Assembly: GCF_003946325.1 (NCBI RefSeq)
Contig: NZ_RHNT01000005.1
Coordinates: 21,608 to 85,607, forward strand
Origin: Companilactobacillus furfuricola
GTDB lineage: Bacteria; Bacillota; Bacilli; Lactobacillales; Lactobacillaceae
DNA: 64,000 nt
Direction: 5' to 3'
Shown here: piece by piece, positions 44,373 through 54,745 of the stretch
Layout: every line of letters begins with the position of its first letter
Position numbering within the stretch: the stretch's first letter is position 1
Program-made: the position numbers and the translations under genes
The notes under the pieces: model-generated
Databases searched by the model: none
Told to the model about the DNA's origin: nothing
The model's input: the letters and a program-made list of their open reading frames with translations, nothing else

Positions 44373-44928
44373 AAACAGCACCAGTAAAAGAATCAACATC
44401 ATCCGAACAAACATACCGATCAGGCGAAATCTGATAATAAGTAACACCAGAATTCAAATCAATAGCCTGCTGGTTAGTATACCAAGCAGTATCGCCAGCC
44501 ACCGAAATACCAGCAATAGCAGTACCATTACCATCGTAAACCTGCACCAAATCACCAGGAACAGTATGCACAACAGCATGATAGTAGTTCATAGCCATAG
44601 TAGGAACGCCTTGAATAACCTCGTTAGCACTCAAAAATCGACCAGCACCAACCTCATAAAAAGTATCCTTAGAAACATTATTCTTCCGAATAACACTAAT
44701 AGCAAAATCCTGGTTAGCAGGAGCAGTGATCCCAGAAATCACCGCACCATCACCATCGTAAACCGGCAAATCACTTAAATTACGAGTATGAACTGTCAAA
44801 TTAACATTTGTATCCAAATAAGTACCTGCATCGTTAGCAGCGTCAACTTCATCAAACTGTCCAAAAACAGTCAACATTGGAAAAAGCAAAGCCAATACTA
44901 AAACTAGGCTCAATTTTTTGTGCTTCAT
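44371..44928 (-). CDS. Secreted protein with two SLAP (S-layer-type) repeats
   Basis: 185 residues from MKHKKLSLVLVLALL, six bases after GGGGG. Signal peptide cleaved near VDAA (about 33). Two copies of a ~60-residue SLAP unit follow: LTVHTRNLSDLPVYDGDG...GRFLSANEVI and AVVHTVPGDLVQVYDGNG...DRYVCSDDV. SLAP domains attach proteins to lactobacillar cell-wall polymers. With only the two anchoring repeats and no further domain, it may coat the wall on its own. It is encoded next to the tRNA-modification genes but ends in its own terminator. Confidence 0.85.
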   Translation of the reverse strand: MKHKKLSLVLVLALLFPMLTVFGQFDEVDAANDAGTYLDTNVNLTVHTRNLSDLPVYDGDGAVISGITAPANQDFAISVIRKNNVSKDTFYEVGAGRFLSANEVIQGVPTMAMNYYHAVVHTVPGDLVQVYDGNGTAIAGISVAGDTAWYTNQQAIDLNSGVTYYQISPDRYVCSDDVDSFTGAV

Positions 44929-45006
44929 AGTAAACCCCCATAATATCCATTGCATCAATAATAACATTACTTTTAAAGAATTATAAATTACCTCATTAAG
45001 TATATC

Positions 45007-45036
45007 AAAAAAAAAGCCGTTCATTAACTGAACGAC
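45007..45036 (-). terminator. Terminator behind mnmG
   Basis: GTCGTTCA-GTTAA-TGAACGGC (one G-U pair) followed by a run of nine T on the minus strand. Confidence 0.8.
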
Positions 45037-45043
45037 GATTTTT

Positions 45044-46948
45044 TTAGCTGGCAGTCTTAGCGATCCTGCCTTGTTCGATATAAACGCTCAAAATTCCAAT
45101 ATCAGCGGGGTTAACGCCACTAATACGACTAGCTTGAGCAATTGTCTCCGGATTGATCTTGCTGAGCTTCTGAACGGCCTCAGTAGCTAATCCATTGACC
45201 TTGGTATAATCCAATCTTTCTGGTATCTTCTTTGATTCCATCTTCTTGAGACGGTCGATCTTCATTTGTTCCTTCTTGATGTAGCCTTCGTACTTGATCT
45301 GGATCTCAACTTGTTCCTTCACGCGACGATCAACATCAACGTCGCCTTCGCCGATCATATCAATAATATCTTGATAGTGAACTTCCGGTCTTCTCAAGAA
45401 TCTTGCTGCTGTGAAGCCATCTTTTAGACCCTTCAAACCAAGATTGCTCAAAAATGGCTCAGCCATCTTAGGTGTGACCATAGTATTTTCAAGGCGTTTT
45501 TTCTCTTTAGCAACAGCATCCCACTTGCTTACAAAGCGGTCATAACGTTCGTCAGAGATCAAGCCAAGATCATGGCCTAAACCTGTCAAACGGTCGTCAG
45601 CGTTGTCATGACGCAAGATCAAACGATATTCAGCCCGACTCGTCAATAAACGGTATGGCTCGTTAGTACCTTTAGTTACTAGGTCGTCGATCATAACACC
45701 AATATAAGCCTGGTCACGACGCAAGATAAATGGATCCTTACCTTGAACACGCAAAGCTGCGTTGATACCTGACATGATACCTTGCCCGGCAGCTTCTTCA
45801 TAACCAGAAGTTCCGTTCATTTGGCCAGCAGTAAAGAGGTTCTTCACGACTTTTGTTTCCATGTTGAGCTTCAATTGCCAAGGTTCAACAACATCATATT
45901 CGATGGCATAACCGGGACGCATCAATTGGGCATGTTCTAGCCCTTCAACGGAATGGAGCATCTTCAATTGAACTTCTTCTGGCATTGATGTTGAGAAATC
46001 ACCAACGTAAAATTCTTGCGTGTGGCGACCTTCTGGTTCTAAGAACAATTGATGACGTGGCTTGTCAGCGAAACGGACGACCTTATCTTCAATAGAAGGG
46101 CAATAACGTGGTCCCACACCTTCGATCACACCGGAAAACATTGGGGCACGGTCGAGGTTGTCACGGATGATACTGTGAGTTGTTCCGTTAGTATAAGTCA
46201 TCCAGCAAGAAATTTGATCCTTCAAATATTGAGCATCTGGCGTTTCAAATGAAAAATGATTTGGTTCCTTGTCGCCAGGTTGTTCTTCAGTTTTAGAAAA
46301 ATCGATCGTACTCTTATTTACTCGAGGAGGAGTACCTGTCTTAAATCTAGTAAGTTTAAAACCGTGTTTTTCCAAGTCTTCTGACAACTTGATCGAAGGG
46401 ATCGAGTTATTAGGACCGGAAGAGTACATCAATTCACCGATGATGATCTTACCACGTGAAGAAGTTCCGGCTGTAAGGACAACCGCTTTGGCGTGATATT
46501 TAGCGCCAGTTCCGGTAACAACACCTTTGCAGACGCCGTCTTCAACGATCAATTTTTCAACGATCCCTTGGCGCAGCGTCAAATTAGGCTCTTGCTCCAA
46601 AGTATCTTTCATGACGATGTGGTACATGTTCTTATCTGCTTGAGCACGCAAAGCACGGACAGCTGGTCCTTTACCAGTGTTCAACATTCTCATTTGAATG
46701 TAAGTCTTATCAATATTTTTACCCATTTGACCACCTAAGGCATCGACTTCACGGACAACGATACCTTTAGCTGGACCACCAACTGATGGATTACATGGCA
46801 TAAATGCGACCATATCCAAGTTAATAGTGATCAAAAGGGTTTTTTGACCCATTCTGGCTGATGCTAAGGCTGCTTCTGAACCAGCATGTCCTGCACCAAC
46901 AACGATGACGTCATATGTTTCTGAATCAAATTCTTTAACTTCTACCAT
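45044..46948 (-). CDS. mnmG: tRNA uridine-5-carboxymethylaminomethyl modification enzyme MnmG
   Basis: 634 residues from [25 protein letters not shown] lies seven bases upstream, and a longer in-frame ATG would overlap mnmE. FAD-binding [12 protein letters not shown] (about 16-27), the MnmG signatures [12 protein letters not shown] and [16 protein letters not shown] are all present. With MnmE it installs the cmnm5 group on wobble uridine. It follows mnmE by 11 bases in one operon. Confidence 0.97.
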   Translation of the reverse strand: MVEVKEFDSETYDVIVVGAGHAGSEAALASARMGQKTLLITINLDMVAFMPCNPSVGGPAKGIVVREVDALGGQMGKNIDKTYIQMRMLNTGKGPAVRALRAQADKNMYHIVMKDTLEQEPNLTLRQGIVEKLIVEDGVCKGVVTGTGAKYHAKAVVLTAGTSSRGKIIIGELMYSSGPNNSIPSIKLSEDLEKHGFKLTRFKTGTPPRVNKSTIDFSKTEEQPGDKEPNHFSFETPDAQYLKDQISCWMTYTNGTTHSIIRDNLDRAPMFSGVIEGVGPRYCPSIEDKVVRFADKPRHQLFLEPEGRHTQEFYVGDFSTSMPEEVQLKMLHSVEGLEHAQLMRPGYAIEYDVVEPWQLKLNMETKVVKNLFTAGQMNGTSGYEEAAGQGIMSGINAALRVQGKDPFILRRDQAYIGVMIDDLVTKGTNEPYRLLTSRAEYRLILRHDNADDRLTGLGHDLGLISDERYDRFVSKWDAVAKEKKRLENTMVTPKMAEPFLSNLGLKGLKDGFTAARFLRRPEVHYQDIIDMIGEGDVDVDRRVKEQVEIQIKYEGYIKKEQMKIDRLKKMESKKIPERLDYTKVNGLATEAVQKLSKINPETIAQASRISGVNPADIGILSVYIEQGRIAKTAS

Positions 46949-46959
46949 TAAGGTTCCAC

Positions 46960-48348
46960 CTATTTTCCTAAACAAAATTGTGAGAATAATTGTGTGATCA
47001 ATTCATCAGGGTAACTATCACCCGTGATCTCACCTAATTTATCCCAGCAAGCTGTCATATCGATCTGTACGAGGTCGATCGGCATCCCTGCTTCGATTCC
47101 TGAAATAACGTCATTCAAGCTCTGTTTAGCTTGACGAAGTAGCCCAGCTTGACGGGCACTAGTAATAATAACGTCACTACTGCTGTCTTCAATACCTGCA
47201 TTGAAGAGTTTTCCGACGGTATCTTTGATCTGATCGATACCATCATTTTTGATTGCTGACGTCTCAAGTACGATATCATCAGCTTTTAGCTGTTGCACTT
47301 GTAGCGGTTGTAACACTGGTGAAAGGTCATTCTTATTAAAAATGACGATCCGGCGCTTTTCGTTGGTAGCATCTAGTAATTGAATGTCTTCTTCTTCTAA
47401 TTCTCGTGAAGAATCCAACACTAAGATGATCAAATCAGCTTCATTGATCGCTTTGAGTGATCTTTCAACACCGATTTTTTCAACTTTATCTTCGGTGTCG
47501 CGAATCCCAGCGGTATCGATCAGTTTCAAGGGAACCCCGTCAATATTGACATATTGTTCAACAATATCACGGGTCGTTCCGGCGACGTCCGTTACAATCG
47601 CTTTGTCCTCATCGAGCAAACGGTTGAGAAGACTGGATTTCCCAACGTTTGGCTTCCCAACGATGGCGGTAGCCAAACCGTGCTGCAAGATCTCGCCACT
47701 GTCAGCTGTCTTCAATAATTGGTCAATACTTGCACCAACTGTCTGAGCTTTTTCCAATAGCATCTTAGTCGTCATTTGTTCCGTATCGTATTCTGGATAG
47801 TCGATATTTACTTCAACTTGTGCCAGCGAGTCGAGGATCTCTTGACGAAGATTGTTGATCAAATGTTCCAAGCTTCCGTCTAATTGGTTGACTGCGACTG
47901 ACATGGCTTTGTCAGTTTTAGCCCGGATCAGATCCATGACTGATTCAGCTTGAGTAAGATCGAGTCGACCATTTAAAAAGGCTCTCTTGGTGAATTCACC
48001 AGGTTCTGCCATTCTTGCTCCGGCACCGATCAAGAGTTGTAGTACTTTGTTAGTGGCAACGATGCCACCGTGTGTATTGACTTCTAAGACATCTTCACGG
48101 GTATAAGTCTTTGGTGCCCGCATGACTGAGACCATGACCTCATCGACTAATTCTTGCGTTTGTGGGTCGATAATATGACCATAGTTGATCGTATGGCTAT
48201 TGACTTTGGCTAAATCTTTTCCTTTAAAGACCTTCTTGACGATATCAAGTGCTTGATCACCAGACACTCGAACAATGGAAATCCCACCTTCCCCAGGTGG
48301 TGTCGAAATAGCTGCGATCGTGTCGTATTCCGTTACAGTACTAGGCAT
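46960..48348 (-). CDS. mnmE: tRNA modification GTPase MnmE
   Basis: 462 residues after TAGGAGGGACGCTTT. The N-terminal folate-binding domain is followed by a helical domain with an inserted G domain: [15 protein letters not shown] (about 227-241), DTAGIRDT and NKND. The C-terminus FCLGK corresponds to the C(I/L)GK motif with the catalytic Cys. Partner of MnmG in the membrane-near cytoplasm. The usual jag gene between yidC and mnmE is absent. Confidence 0.97.
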   Translation of the reverse strand: MPSTVTEYDTIAAISTPPGEGGISIVRVSGDQALDIVKKVFKGKDLAKVNSHTINYGHIIDPQTQELVDEVMVSVMRAPKTYTREDVLEVNTHGGIVATNKVLQLLIGAGARMAEPGEFTKRAFLNGRLDLTQAESVMDLIRAKTDKAMSVAVNQLDGSLEHLINNLRQEILDSLAQVEVNIDYPEYDTEQMTTKMLLEKAQTVGASIDQLLKTADSGEILQHGLATAIVGKPNVGKSSLLNRLLDEDKAIVTDVAGTTRDIVEQYVNIDGVPLKLIDTAGIRDTEDKVEKIGVERSLKAINEADLIILVLDSSRELEEEDIQLLDATNEKRRIVIFNKNDLSPVLQPLQVQQLKADDIVLETSAIKNDGIDQIKDTVGKLFNAGIEDSSSDVIITSARQAGLLRQAKQSLNDVISGIEAGMPIDLVQIDMTACWDKLGEITGDSYPDELITQLFSQFCLGK

Positions 48349-48388
48349 AAAGCGTCCCTCCTATTTGTTTTGATTGAATTTTGAGCAC

Positions 48389-48433
48389 AAAAAAAGTGCA
48401 TAATCCGCCCCTTTGAGACGGAAAAGCACTTTG
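48389..48433 (-). terminator. Terminator between yidC and mnmE
   Basis: GTGC...TCCG...CGGA...GCAC hairpin with seven T on the minus strand, separating the rpmH-rnpA-yidC operon from mnmE-mnmG. Confidence 0.75.
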
Positions 48434-48498
48434 ACTACTTTTCAGTATTTAAATAATTCTACGATATAATAACGACATTTTCTCCAAATGTCAAACAA

Positions 48499-49353
48499 TT
48501 ACTTACGATGCTTGTAAGCTCGTTTCTTAGCTTTTCTGATCTTCCGTTGTCTTTCACGTTCTTGTTCAACTTTCTCACGTTGCTTACGACGATACTTGAA
48601 CGGATTTTGGAAAGCTAATGTCTGAAGAACTTGGAAAGCGTTAGTTACTACCCAGTAAAGGGTAATAGCTGATGGGAATGTCAATGCTGGGACGAAAATG
48701 AAGATCGGCATGATCCAAGTCATCATCTTCGTTGTAGCATTTTGTTGTGGATTAGAAATGCTTGAAATGTAAGTTGATAAGAATGTAAAGAGGGCAGCCA
48801 AGACAGCCATAATGTAGTATGGATCGGCCTTACCTAATTGCATCCAAAGGAAACTACCATTTCTCAATTCAGCTGTCTTGTAGATTGCTTGATAAAGAGC
48901 AAACATAACTGGCAACTGGATCAACAAAGGCAAACATCCCGCTACCGGGTTGACCCCAGCCTCACGGTACAACTTTTGAGTTTCCTCACGAAGTTTTTGT
49001 TGTGTATCTGTGTCTTTAGCAGAGTACTTTTCTTGTAAAGCCTTCATTTCAGGCTGAATTTCCATCTGCTTGTTCATACTGCGGATCTGGAACCAGTTAA
49101 GTGGCAACAAGATGACCCTGATGATAATAGTGAAGATAACGATAGCCCATCCAGCACTATTACCAGCTAATGAACCTAGCCACAGGATAAATCTGGAGAA
49201 GTTCCACAAAACAACGTGGTCCCAAAATCCAGTACTGTTGCTAGTAATAGGTTCATTTAGGTTAGAACATCCGGCCAAAACTAGAACGACACTCAGTAGT
49301 AATGCTATACCTAAGTATTTCTTTAACCTTTTTTTATTCACTTTTGCACCCAT
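48499..49353 (-). CDS. yidC: Membrane protein insertase YidC (OxaA/SpoIIIJ type)
   Basis: 284 residues. Lipoprotein signal with VLVLAGCSN (Cys about 29), then five membrane segments with the family region GWAIVIFTIIIRVILLPLNWFQIRSMNKQM and AGCLPLLIQLPVMFALYQAI, and a very basic C-terminal tail (KYRRKQREKVEQERERQRKI). It inserts membrane proteins with or without SecYEG. The start has no strong site and probably depends on coupling to rnpA, ten bases upstream. Confidence 0.96.
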   Translation of the reverse strand: MGAKVNKKRLKKYLGIALLLSVVLVLAGCSNLNEPITSNSTGFWDHVVLWNFSRFILWLGSLAGNSAGWAIVIFTIIIRVILLPLNWFQIRSMNKQMEIQPEMKALQEKYSAKDTDTQQKLREETQKLYREAGVNPVAGCLPLLIQLPVMFALYQAIYKTAELRNGSFLWMQLGKADPYYIMAVLAALFTFLSTYISSISNPQQNATTKMMTWIMPIFIFVPALTFPSAITLYWVVTNAFQVLQTLAFQNPFKYRRKQREKVEQERERQRKIRKAKKRAYKHRK

Positions 49354-49363
49354 TATTATAATT

Positions 49364-49714
49364 TTATATTTGTTCTTCTATTATTTTACCTAATTTTAGA
49401 AGATGTACGATATTTTTTTTCGTTTCAAACATATCTAGTTCTGTAGCATTCTTACGAGCAATGATCAAAAAATCGAGCTCAGCAGGAATCTCAGGTTTTA
49501 ACTCTAGTAGTGATTGTCGGATGTATCGCTTGACCCGATTACGTCCAACAGCTGTATGTGAAACTTTCTTACCTACGGAAAGACCCACCCGAAAATGTTT
49601 TTGTTCTGGTTTTTCAATCTTATACAGAACGAAATTACGATTTGCGAACGATTGGCCCTTTGAGTAGACATATTGATATTCGTTTTCTTTTTTAATGCGA
49701 TAGCTTTTTCTCAT
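49364..49714 (-). CDS. rnpA: Ribonuclease P protein component
   Basis: 116 residues, [31 protein letters not shown]. The RNR motif region [14 protein letters not shown] (about 56-69) binds the RNase P RNA. It helps the RNA cleave tRNA precursors. It sits in the conserved rpmH-rnpA-yidC order. Confidence 0.97.
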   Translation of the reverse strand: MRKSYRIKKENEYQYVYSKGQSFANRNFVLYKIEKPEQKHFRVGLSVGKKVSHTAVGRNRVKRYIRQSLLELKPEIPAELDFLIIARKNATELDMFETKKNIVHLLKLGKIIEEQI

Positions 49715-49806
49715 ATGTCACCTTTAGTCCCACTTGATTCAAAAAAGGAGCTAGTAGGACGCATCGGGATGCCAAGGGTATCCAGATTCCTCATTTGTTT
49801 TGTAAT

Positions 49807-49836
49807 AAAAAAAGACCACCAAAAATTAGTGATCCT
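49807..49836 (-). terminator. Attenuating terminator between rpmH and rnpA
   Basis: GATCAC-loop-GTGGTC (with one G-U pair) and seven T on the minus strand, right after rpmH. It would make more ribosomal protein than RnpA. Confidence 0.65.
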
Positions 49837-49842
49837 TCAAAA

Positions 49843-49983
49843 CTAAGCTGATAATACTTTTCTGCCTTTTTTGCGACGTCTTGCAAGAACCTTGCGACCA
49901 TTACTTGTACTCATTCTCTTCATGAAACCATGGACGCGTTCGCGATGACGCTTCTTTGGTTGAAATGTTCTCTTTGTAGTCAT
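49843..49983 (-). CDS. rpmH: Ribosomal protein bL34
   Basis: 46 residues, [20 protein letters not shown]...[18 protein letters not shown], the complete bL34 sequence. Start after AGGAGGTTTGATTG. It is a small basic protein of the large ribosomal subunit and the first gene of the operon pointing away from the origin. Confidence 0.97.
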   Translation of the reverse strand: MTTKRTFQPKKRHRERVHGFMKRMSTSNGRKVLARRRKKGRKVLSA

Positions 49984-50495
49984 CAATCAAACCTCCTGAA
50001 TAAATTTATCACTTCTCCAGACAATTGCTTAAACATAATATCATGATTCGCAAGAAAATTAAACAGGAAATTTCTAATCTTTCAATACTATATAGGAAAT
50101 AAAAGCCAAAGTTATGAACAATTTAGGTCTGTGGATAATTTGTGGACGTAAGTTATTAACATAGTTATCAACAGGTTAGTAAACAGAGTTTTCCGTCGTA
50201 TAAATTTACTGTGCATTAGTTTTCCACAGGTTTTGAATTTCGGTTTATAAATCGTCCAAAGCCTTATATAAAGGGACTATTGCTTGTTAATAACTGTGGA
50301 TAACTATGTGAATAAGTCCAATTCTTAACATTAATCCACAGTTTTCTTACGATTCTTTTAACAACTTGTTAAGTTAAAATAAATTAAACATATGTTCTGT
50401 GGAAAACTATTTTCTAGAATGATAAACTTTATTTTGTCTTTTTAGGGGAAAAAACTTATCCACAGGTAAAATTTTTAAAGATTGGAGGGGACTTT
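49984..50495. other. oriC: Replication origin, rpmH-dnaA part
   Basis: Three perfect DnaA boxes: TGTGGATAA at 50130-50138 and 50295-50303, TTATCCACA at 50456-50464. Near-matches include TTATCAACA (50165-50173), TTTTCCACA (50220-50228) and TTAATCCACA (50331-50340). The rest is AT-rich. With the boxes after dnaA this forms the bipartite origin typical of Firmicutes. The dnaA promoter must lie here too, which allows autoregulation by DnaA. Confidence 0.92.
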
Positions 50496-51878
50496 TTGCA
50501 AGAACCTAGTAACTCATCTACAAAAGAACTGAATGATTTTTGGACCTATTTCACAAACAAAATCAAACAGGAGATTACACCCACTAGTTATTCAACTTGG
50601 GTCGAAAGTGCGAAACCACTATATATAAGTGGAAATGATATCCATATTTCCGTTGCCACAAAACTTCATCAAGAATATTGGAAGAGAAATTACGTTAAAA
50701 ATATCGTGACCGATTCTTATGAATTCAATGGCATTGAACTAAATCCTATTATCGAAAATGAAGAAGATAGGAAAGAACAACAAAATTTGACAGTCGCTAA
50801 TGATACTAATGTTGGCAGTACAGGCACTGCTAACGATTCAAAACCGATTTTTCAAAATTCACATTTGAATCCGAAATATACTTTTGAATCCTTTATTATT
50901 GGTGGAGCCAATAAGATGGCACACGCTGCTGCGGTTGCGGCCGCTGGGGAACCCGGTCAAATTTACAACCCACTATTTATTTATGGTGGCGTGGGTTTGG
51001 GTAAAACTCACTTGATGCAAGCTATCGGCCATGAAATGCTGAAAAATAACCCTAATGCTCGCGTCAAATACGTCACTAGTGAGACTTTCGCTAATGACTT
51101 TATCAACTCTATTCAGACCAGAACTCAAGAAGAATTTAGACAAGAGTATCGAAGCGTCGACCTACTACTGATCGATGATATTCAATTTTTTGCTGAGAAA
51201 GAGGGTACTCAGGAAGAATTTTTCCATACTTTCAATAAACTTCATGAGAACAACAAACAGATCGTACTAACATCTGATCGCCTACCTAACGAAATACCAA
51301 AGTTGCAAGAAAGATTAGTTTCTCGCTTTAAGTGGGGACTATCCGTTGATATTACCGCACCGGATCTAGAAACTAGAATCGCAATTTTGCGGAACAAGGC
51401 TAAGGCGGAAAAACTAGAAATACCTGATGATACGCTGTCTTACATTGCTGAACAGATCAACACTAACGTGCGTGAACTTGAGGGCGCTTTACTTCGAGTT
51501 CAAGCTTATTCAACGATGAAGAACGCTGATATCAATAAGTCGATCGCTGCAGATGCTTTGAAAGCTCTGAAGCTGTCTCGCGCTAAAAATGGCTTGACCG
51601 TAAGTACTATCCAAAATAAAGTCGCCAAGTATTACCATGTTTCAATTGCCGACCTTAAAGGGAAGAAACGTGTCAAGACCATCGTATTGCCGCGTCAAAT
51701 CGCAATGTATTTATCAAGAGAATTAACAGATCGCTCACTTCCACAAATTGGAATGGAGTTCGGTGGCAAGGACCATACGACTGTAATGCACTCCTGTGAT
51801 AAAATAACTGAGTTAGCTCTTAAAAACGACGATGTCAAACAAGCAATCGGTGAATTAAGAGATGAGCTGAAAAATTAA
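50496..51878 (+). CDS. dnaA: Chromosomal replication initiator protein DnaA
   Basis: 460 residues from a TTG start placed by GGAGGGGAC. Domain I (DFWTYFTNKIKQEITPTSYSTWVESAKPL), a short linker, the AAA+ domain with FIYGGVGLGKTHLMQAIGHE (about 162-181) and LLLIDDIQFF, and domain IV with the DNA-binding signature GGKDHTTVMHSCDKI near the C-terminus. It binds the DnaA boxes on both sides of its gene and opens the origin. Confidence 0.98.
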   Translation: MQEPSNSSTKELNDFWTYFTNKIKQEITPTSYSTWVESAKPLYISGNDIHISVATKLHQEYWKRNYVKNIVTDSYEFNGIELNPIIENEEDRKEQQNLTVANDTNVGSTGTANDSKPIFQNSHLNPKYTFESFIIGGANKMAHAAAVAAAGEPGQIYNPLFIYGGVGLGKTHLMQAIGHEMLKNNPNARVKYVTSETFANDFINSIQTRTQEEFRQEYRSVDLLLIDDIQFFAEKEGTQEEFFHTFNKLHENNKQIVLTSDRLPNEIPKLQERLVSRFKWGLSVDITAPDLETRIAILRNKAKAEKLEIPDDTLSYIAEQINTNVRELEGALLRVQAYSTMKNADINKSIAADALKALKLSRAKNGLTVSTIQNKVAKYYHVSIADLKGKKRVKTIVLPRQIAMYLSRELTDRSLPQIGMEFGGKDHTTVMHSCDKITELALKNDDVKQAIGELRDELKN

Positions 51879-52037
51879 CATGTGCATAACTTTTTAAAAA
51901 ATACAGAGTTATCCACACCTGTTAATAACATGGAGTTTTCAACAGCAACATAAGCTGAAGATAGTTTTCCACAGAATCAACAGGGCCTACTACTGCTTCT
52001 ATCTATATATTAATTAATTAAAAGGGGAAGTAACGCA
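51879..52037. other. Replication origin, dnaA-dnaN part
   Basis: A perfect DnaA box TTATCCACA at 51909-51917 and near-matches TGTTAATAA and TTTTCCACA (about 51965-51973), in AT-rich DNA. The unwinding element probably lies here or in the last 60 bases before dnaN. Confidence 0.8.
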
Positions 52038-53174
52038 ATGAAATTCTCAATCGATCGTAGCAAATTCATTAATCAAACAAATAATGTTCAACGTGCTATT
52101 TCAAGTAAGACCACAATTCCAATTCTTACCGGAATGAAGTTAGACTTAGCAGAAAATGGACTAACTATTACCGGTAGTAATTCAGATATTTCGATCACAT
52201 CATTCATTTCACAAGAGGATGCTGATAATGATCTAGTAATTGAAAGCACTGGATCAATTGTCTTACCAGCTAAATTTTTTAATGAAATTATTAAAAAACT
52301 ACCTGGAGATAACTTCAATCTAGAAGTATTAGACAATAATCAAACATTGATAACTTCAGGAGTTTCTGAATTTACTATTAATGGACTAGATGCAAACAAC
52401 TATCCACATCTACCAGAAGTAGAAACAGCCAATCAATTAACTTTCCCAACTGACTTATTCAAAGAAGTAGTTGGTCAAACAGTAATCGCTGTTTCAACAC
52501 AAGAAAGTAGACCAGTTCTAACTGGTGTTGACTTTGTCATCAATCAAGATGGCTTAACATCAGTAGCGACAGATAGTCATCGACTAGCTCAAAGAAAAAT
52601 CGACATCACCAGTGATGAAGAATACAACCTCATCATCCCAGGAAAAAGTTTGACTGAATTAACCAGAACCATCAGTGATTCAGTTAAAGAAATCAAAATG
52701 TCGATCTCAGAAAACCAAGTACTATTCAGTTTTGACAACGTAATGTTCTACTCAAGACTATTAGACGGCAGATATCCAGAAACAGACCGACTAATACCAG
52801 AAGATTCCAGCACAAAACTAACCTTCGACTCCTCAAACTTACTAGCATCAGTAGAACGTGCTTCTTTACTTTCACACGAAAGCAGAAACAACGTAATCAA
52901 GCTAGTGATCAAAGCCGAAGACAAAAAAGCGACACTATTCGGAAATTCACCAGAAGTCGGAACAGTAGAAGAAGCCCTAGACTTCACCAACTTAGAAGGA
53001 GAAGATCTAGAAATATCCTTCAATCCCGACTACTTAAAAGATGCCTTAAGATCATTTGGAGGCAGCACCGAAATAGAAATCAGCTTCACATCGGCACTAC
53101 ACCCATTCACGATCAGACCGGTAGAAAACAAGGACAATTTTGTTCAGTTGATCACACCTGTTAGAACGTTTTAG
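52038..53174 (+). CDS. dnaN: DNA polymerase III sliding clamp (beta subunit)
   Basis: 378 residues, start after AAAGGGGAAGTAACGC. Three repeated clamp domains, with LPAKFFNEIIKKLPG in domain 1 and the C-terminal FVQLITPVRTF that matches the conserved QLItPiR end. It forms the ring that holds the polymerase on DNA. A terminator follows directly, so the usual readthrough to rlbA and recF is lost here. Confidence 0.98.
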   Translation: MKFSIDRSKFINQTNNVQRAISSKTTIPILTGMKLDLAENGLTITGSNSDISITSFISQEDADNDLVIESTGSIVLPAKFFNEIIKKLPGDNFNLEVLDNNQTLITSGVSEFTINGLDANNYPHLPEVETANQLTFPTDLFKEVVGQTVIAVSTQESRPVLTGVDFVINQDGLTSVATDSHRLAQRKIDITSDEEYNLIIPGKSLTELTRTISDSVKEIKMSISENQVLFSFDNVMFYSRLLDGRYPETDRLIPEDSSTKLTFDSSNLLASVERASLLSHESRNNVIKLVIKAEDKKATLFGNSPEVGTVEEALDFTNLEGEDLEISFNPDYLKDALRSFGGSTEIEISFTSALHPFTIRPVENKDNFVQLITPVRTF

Positions 53175-53187
53175 AGTGGATTATAGC

Positions 53188-53230
53188 GAAAAAAAAGCAA
53201 ACACCAAATGCAGGTGTTTGTTTTTTTTTG
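53188..53230. terminator. Terminator behind dnaN
   Basis: GCAAACACC...GGTGTTTG with nine T on the plus strand. Confidence 0.88.
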
Positions 53231-53265
53231 AGACAAAGTATTCTTAATTGAGTGCTTTGTCTTTT

Positions 53266-54591
53266 TTAATTTATTTCAGTTATGTAACCCGGAATGTTTT
53301 CACCAACTTCTTTAGAAACGATATAGTAATTCATTCCATATATATCGTCATTTTTGGAAGCATCATTTGCTTTGATTCCCCGATTAAATGGTCCATATAG
53401 TTCATCCTTGTCATCAGACACTTTGTTATCTTGATACATAATGTCCGCATTATATAGTTGACCATCTTTGACATATGCAAAATAACTAATAATGTGATAT
53501 TTTTTATCCTTGCTATCTTTGTAAATAAAGTAATAATAACCAGAATTATCTGGTATTGCTGGATCAATAGCTTCTACTTTTTGATTAGGATTCAAAGTGG
53601 TTATTACTTTTACGAATGTCCAATTTCGATGAGCGTGTTTTTTAACTTCAGAAATTAAATTTTTATTTATAGTATCTATACCATCAATATTGGTATGTCT
53701 TGTTTTCAAACCCTTAACCTTAAACGAAACTTTGGATCCTTTTTTTCCAATGAAGTAGGTATCATTTGGAGCTTGTTTATTTAGTTCTTTTGCCAACTTT
53801 TGCTCAGAGACCTCTAACTTATCACCATTGGAGTAAGTTTTTCTAATTCTATTTAGTCCAAAATATTGACTTGGTTCTTCATCTTCTTGTGTATCGATGC
53901 CAAACACTTTATTTACCTCTAAAGCATAATTATCATTTTGTGTTGTTGGATGTGCAAGTCCATTTGAATCCTGAGGACCAACCGTTATTATGGGGTATCC
54001 GTGTCCGTTTGTTCCTTTTGTTTTGAAGTTGATTTTTGATTTAAAATCGGAAATATTAATAGTTTTTGGCTTTTTTAAACTATTGACCTCATAGCTTTTT
54101 TTGCCAGTCTTTATAAATGGATTCGAACTATCGTCTTTTACAGAAAGATAAATGGTTTCACCATTTTTCAATTCTTCTGTCTTTGAGAAATAAATAAATG
54201 TTTTTCTCATATGTTCTGAATAAGTATTCAAATTAATATTATCAGCATTTGAGGAACCACCAACTTGACCAGTAGATGGATATTTTAAATCGTCAACAGA
54301 TTGGGCGTTGTTGATTATGGCATCCATTGTTTTCTGATCAACATTAGCTTTTTTTCCTTCAATTTGTGCCACTTTTTTGTAAGTTTCTAATCTAGTATCT
54401 TGATCTAAGTCATATGTTCCATGTCCACTATAACCAGTGAAACTTACTTTCTGAGTAGACAGTACTTCAGTATCGCTTCCATCCCCATCTTTAATCGTTT
54501 TTCTTTGAATCAAAGCTAGCAAAATGATTACAATCAAAATTCCTAAGATCCAGAGAAATTTATTATTTTTTAAAATCCCACTCGATTTCAT
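53266..54591 (-). CDS. Single-pass membrane protein with large extracellular domain, unknown
   Basis: 441 residues. One N-terminal helix (FLWILGILIVIILLALI, about 12-28), then ~410 polar residues rich in Lys, Asp, Asn and Tyr with no cysteines, suggesting a mostly beta surface domain. I do not recognise a family. It diverges from the zinc-ribbon gene at 54746, and the two share a ~150-base promoter region. Its presence between dnaN and rlbA is unusual. Confidence 0.75.
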   Translation of the reverse strand: MKSSGILKNNKFLWILGILIVIILLALIQRKTIKDGDGSDTEVLSTQKVSFTGYSGHGTYDLDQDTRLETYKKVAQIEGKKANVDQKTMDAIINNAQSVDDLKYPSTGQVGGSSNADNINLNTYSEHMRKTFIYFSKTEELKNGETIYLSVKDDSSNPFIKTGKKSYEVNSLKKPKTINISDFKSKINFKTKGTNGHGYPIITVGPQDSNGLAHPTTQNDNYALEVNKVFGIDTQEDEEPSQYFGLNRIRKTYSNGDKLEVSEQKLAKELNKQAPNDTYFIGKKGSKVSFKVKGLKTRHTNIDGIDTINKNLISEVKKHAHRNWTFVKVITTLNPNQKVEAIDPAIPDNSGYYYFIYKDSKDKKYHIISYFAYVKDGQLYNADIMYQDNKVSDDKDELYGPFNRGIKANDASKNDDIYGMNYYIVSKEVGENIPGYITEIN

Positions 54592-54745
54592 TATTTTTCC
54601 CCCTTAAATATTTCTAATGTCATGACAAAAGTGTATCATAAATATAAATATATTTATAAAATGATGGTATTCATTTTTTGGATTTTGTCATTATATTCAT
54701 CAATGTCGTGAACACATTGAGAAGAAAGTCGGAGGGGAAGTATTT

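Noticed and set aside
44179..44778. 199-codon Ser/Asn/Thr-rich frame on the plus strand
   Set aside because: Antisense to the SLAP gene and repeat copy B; composition is the mirror of those sequences.
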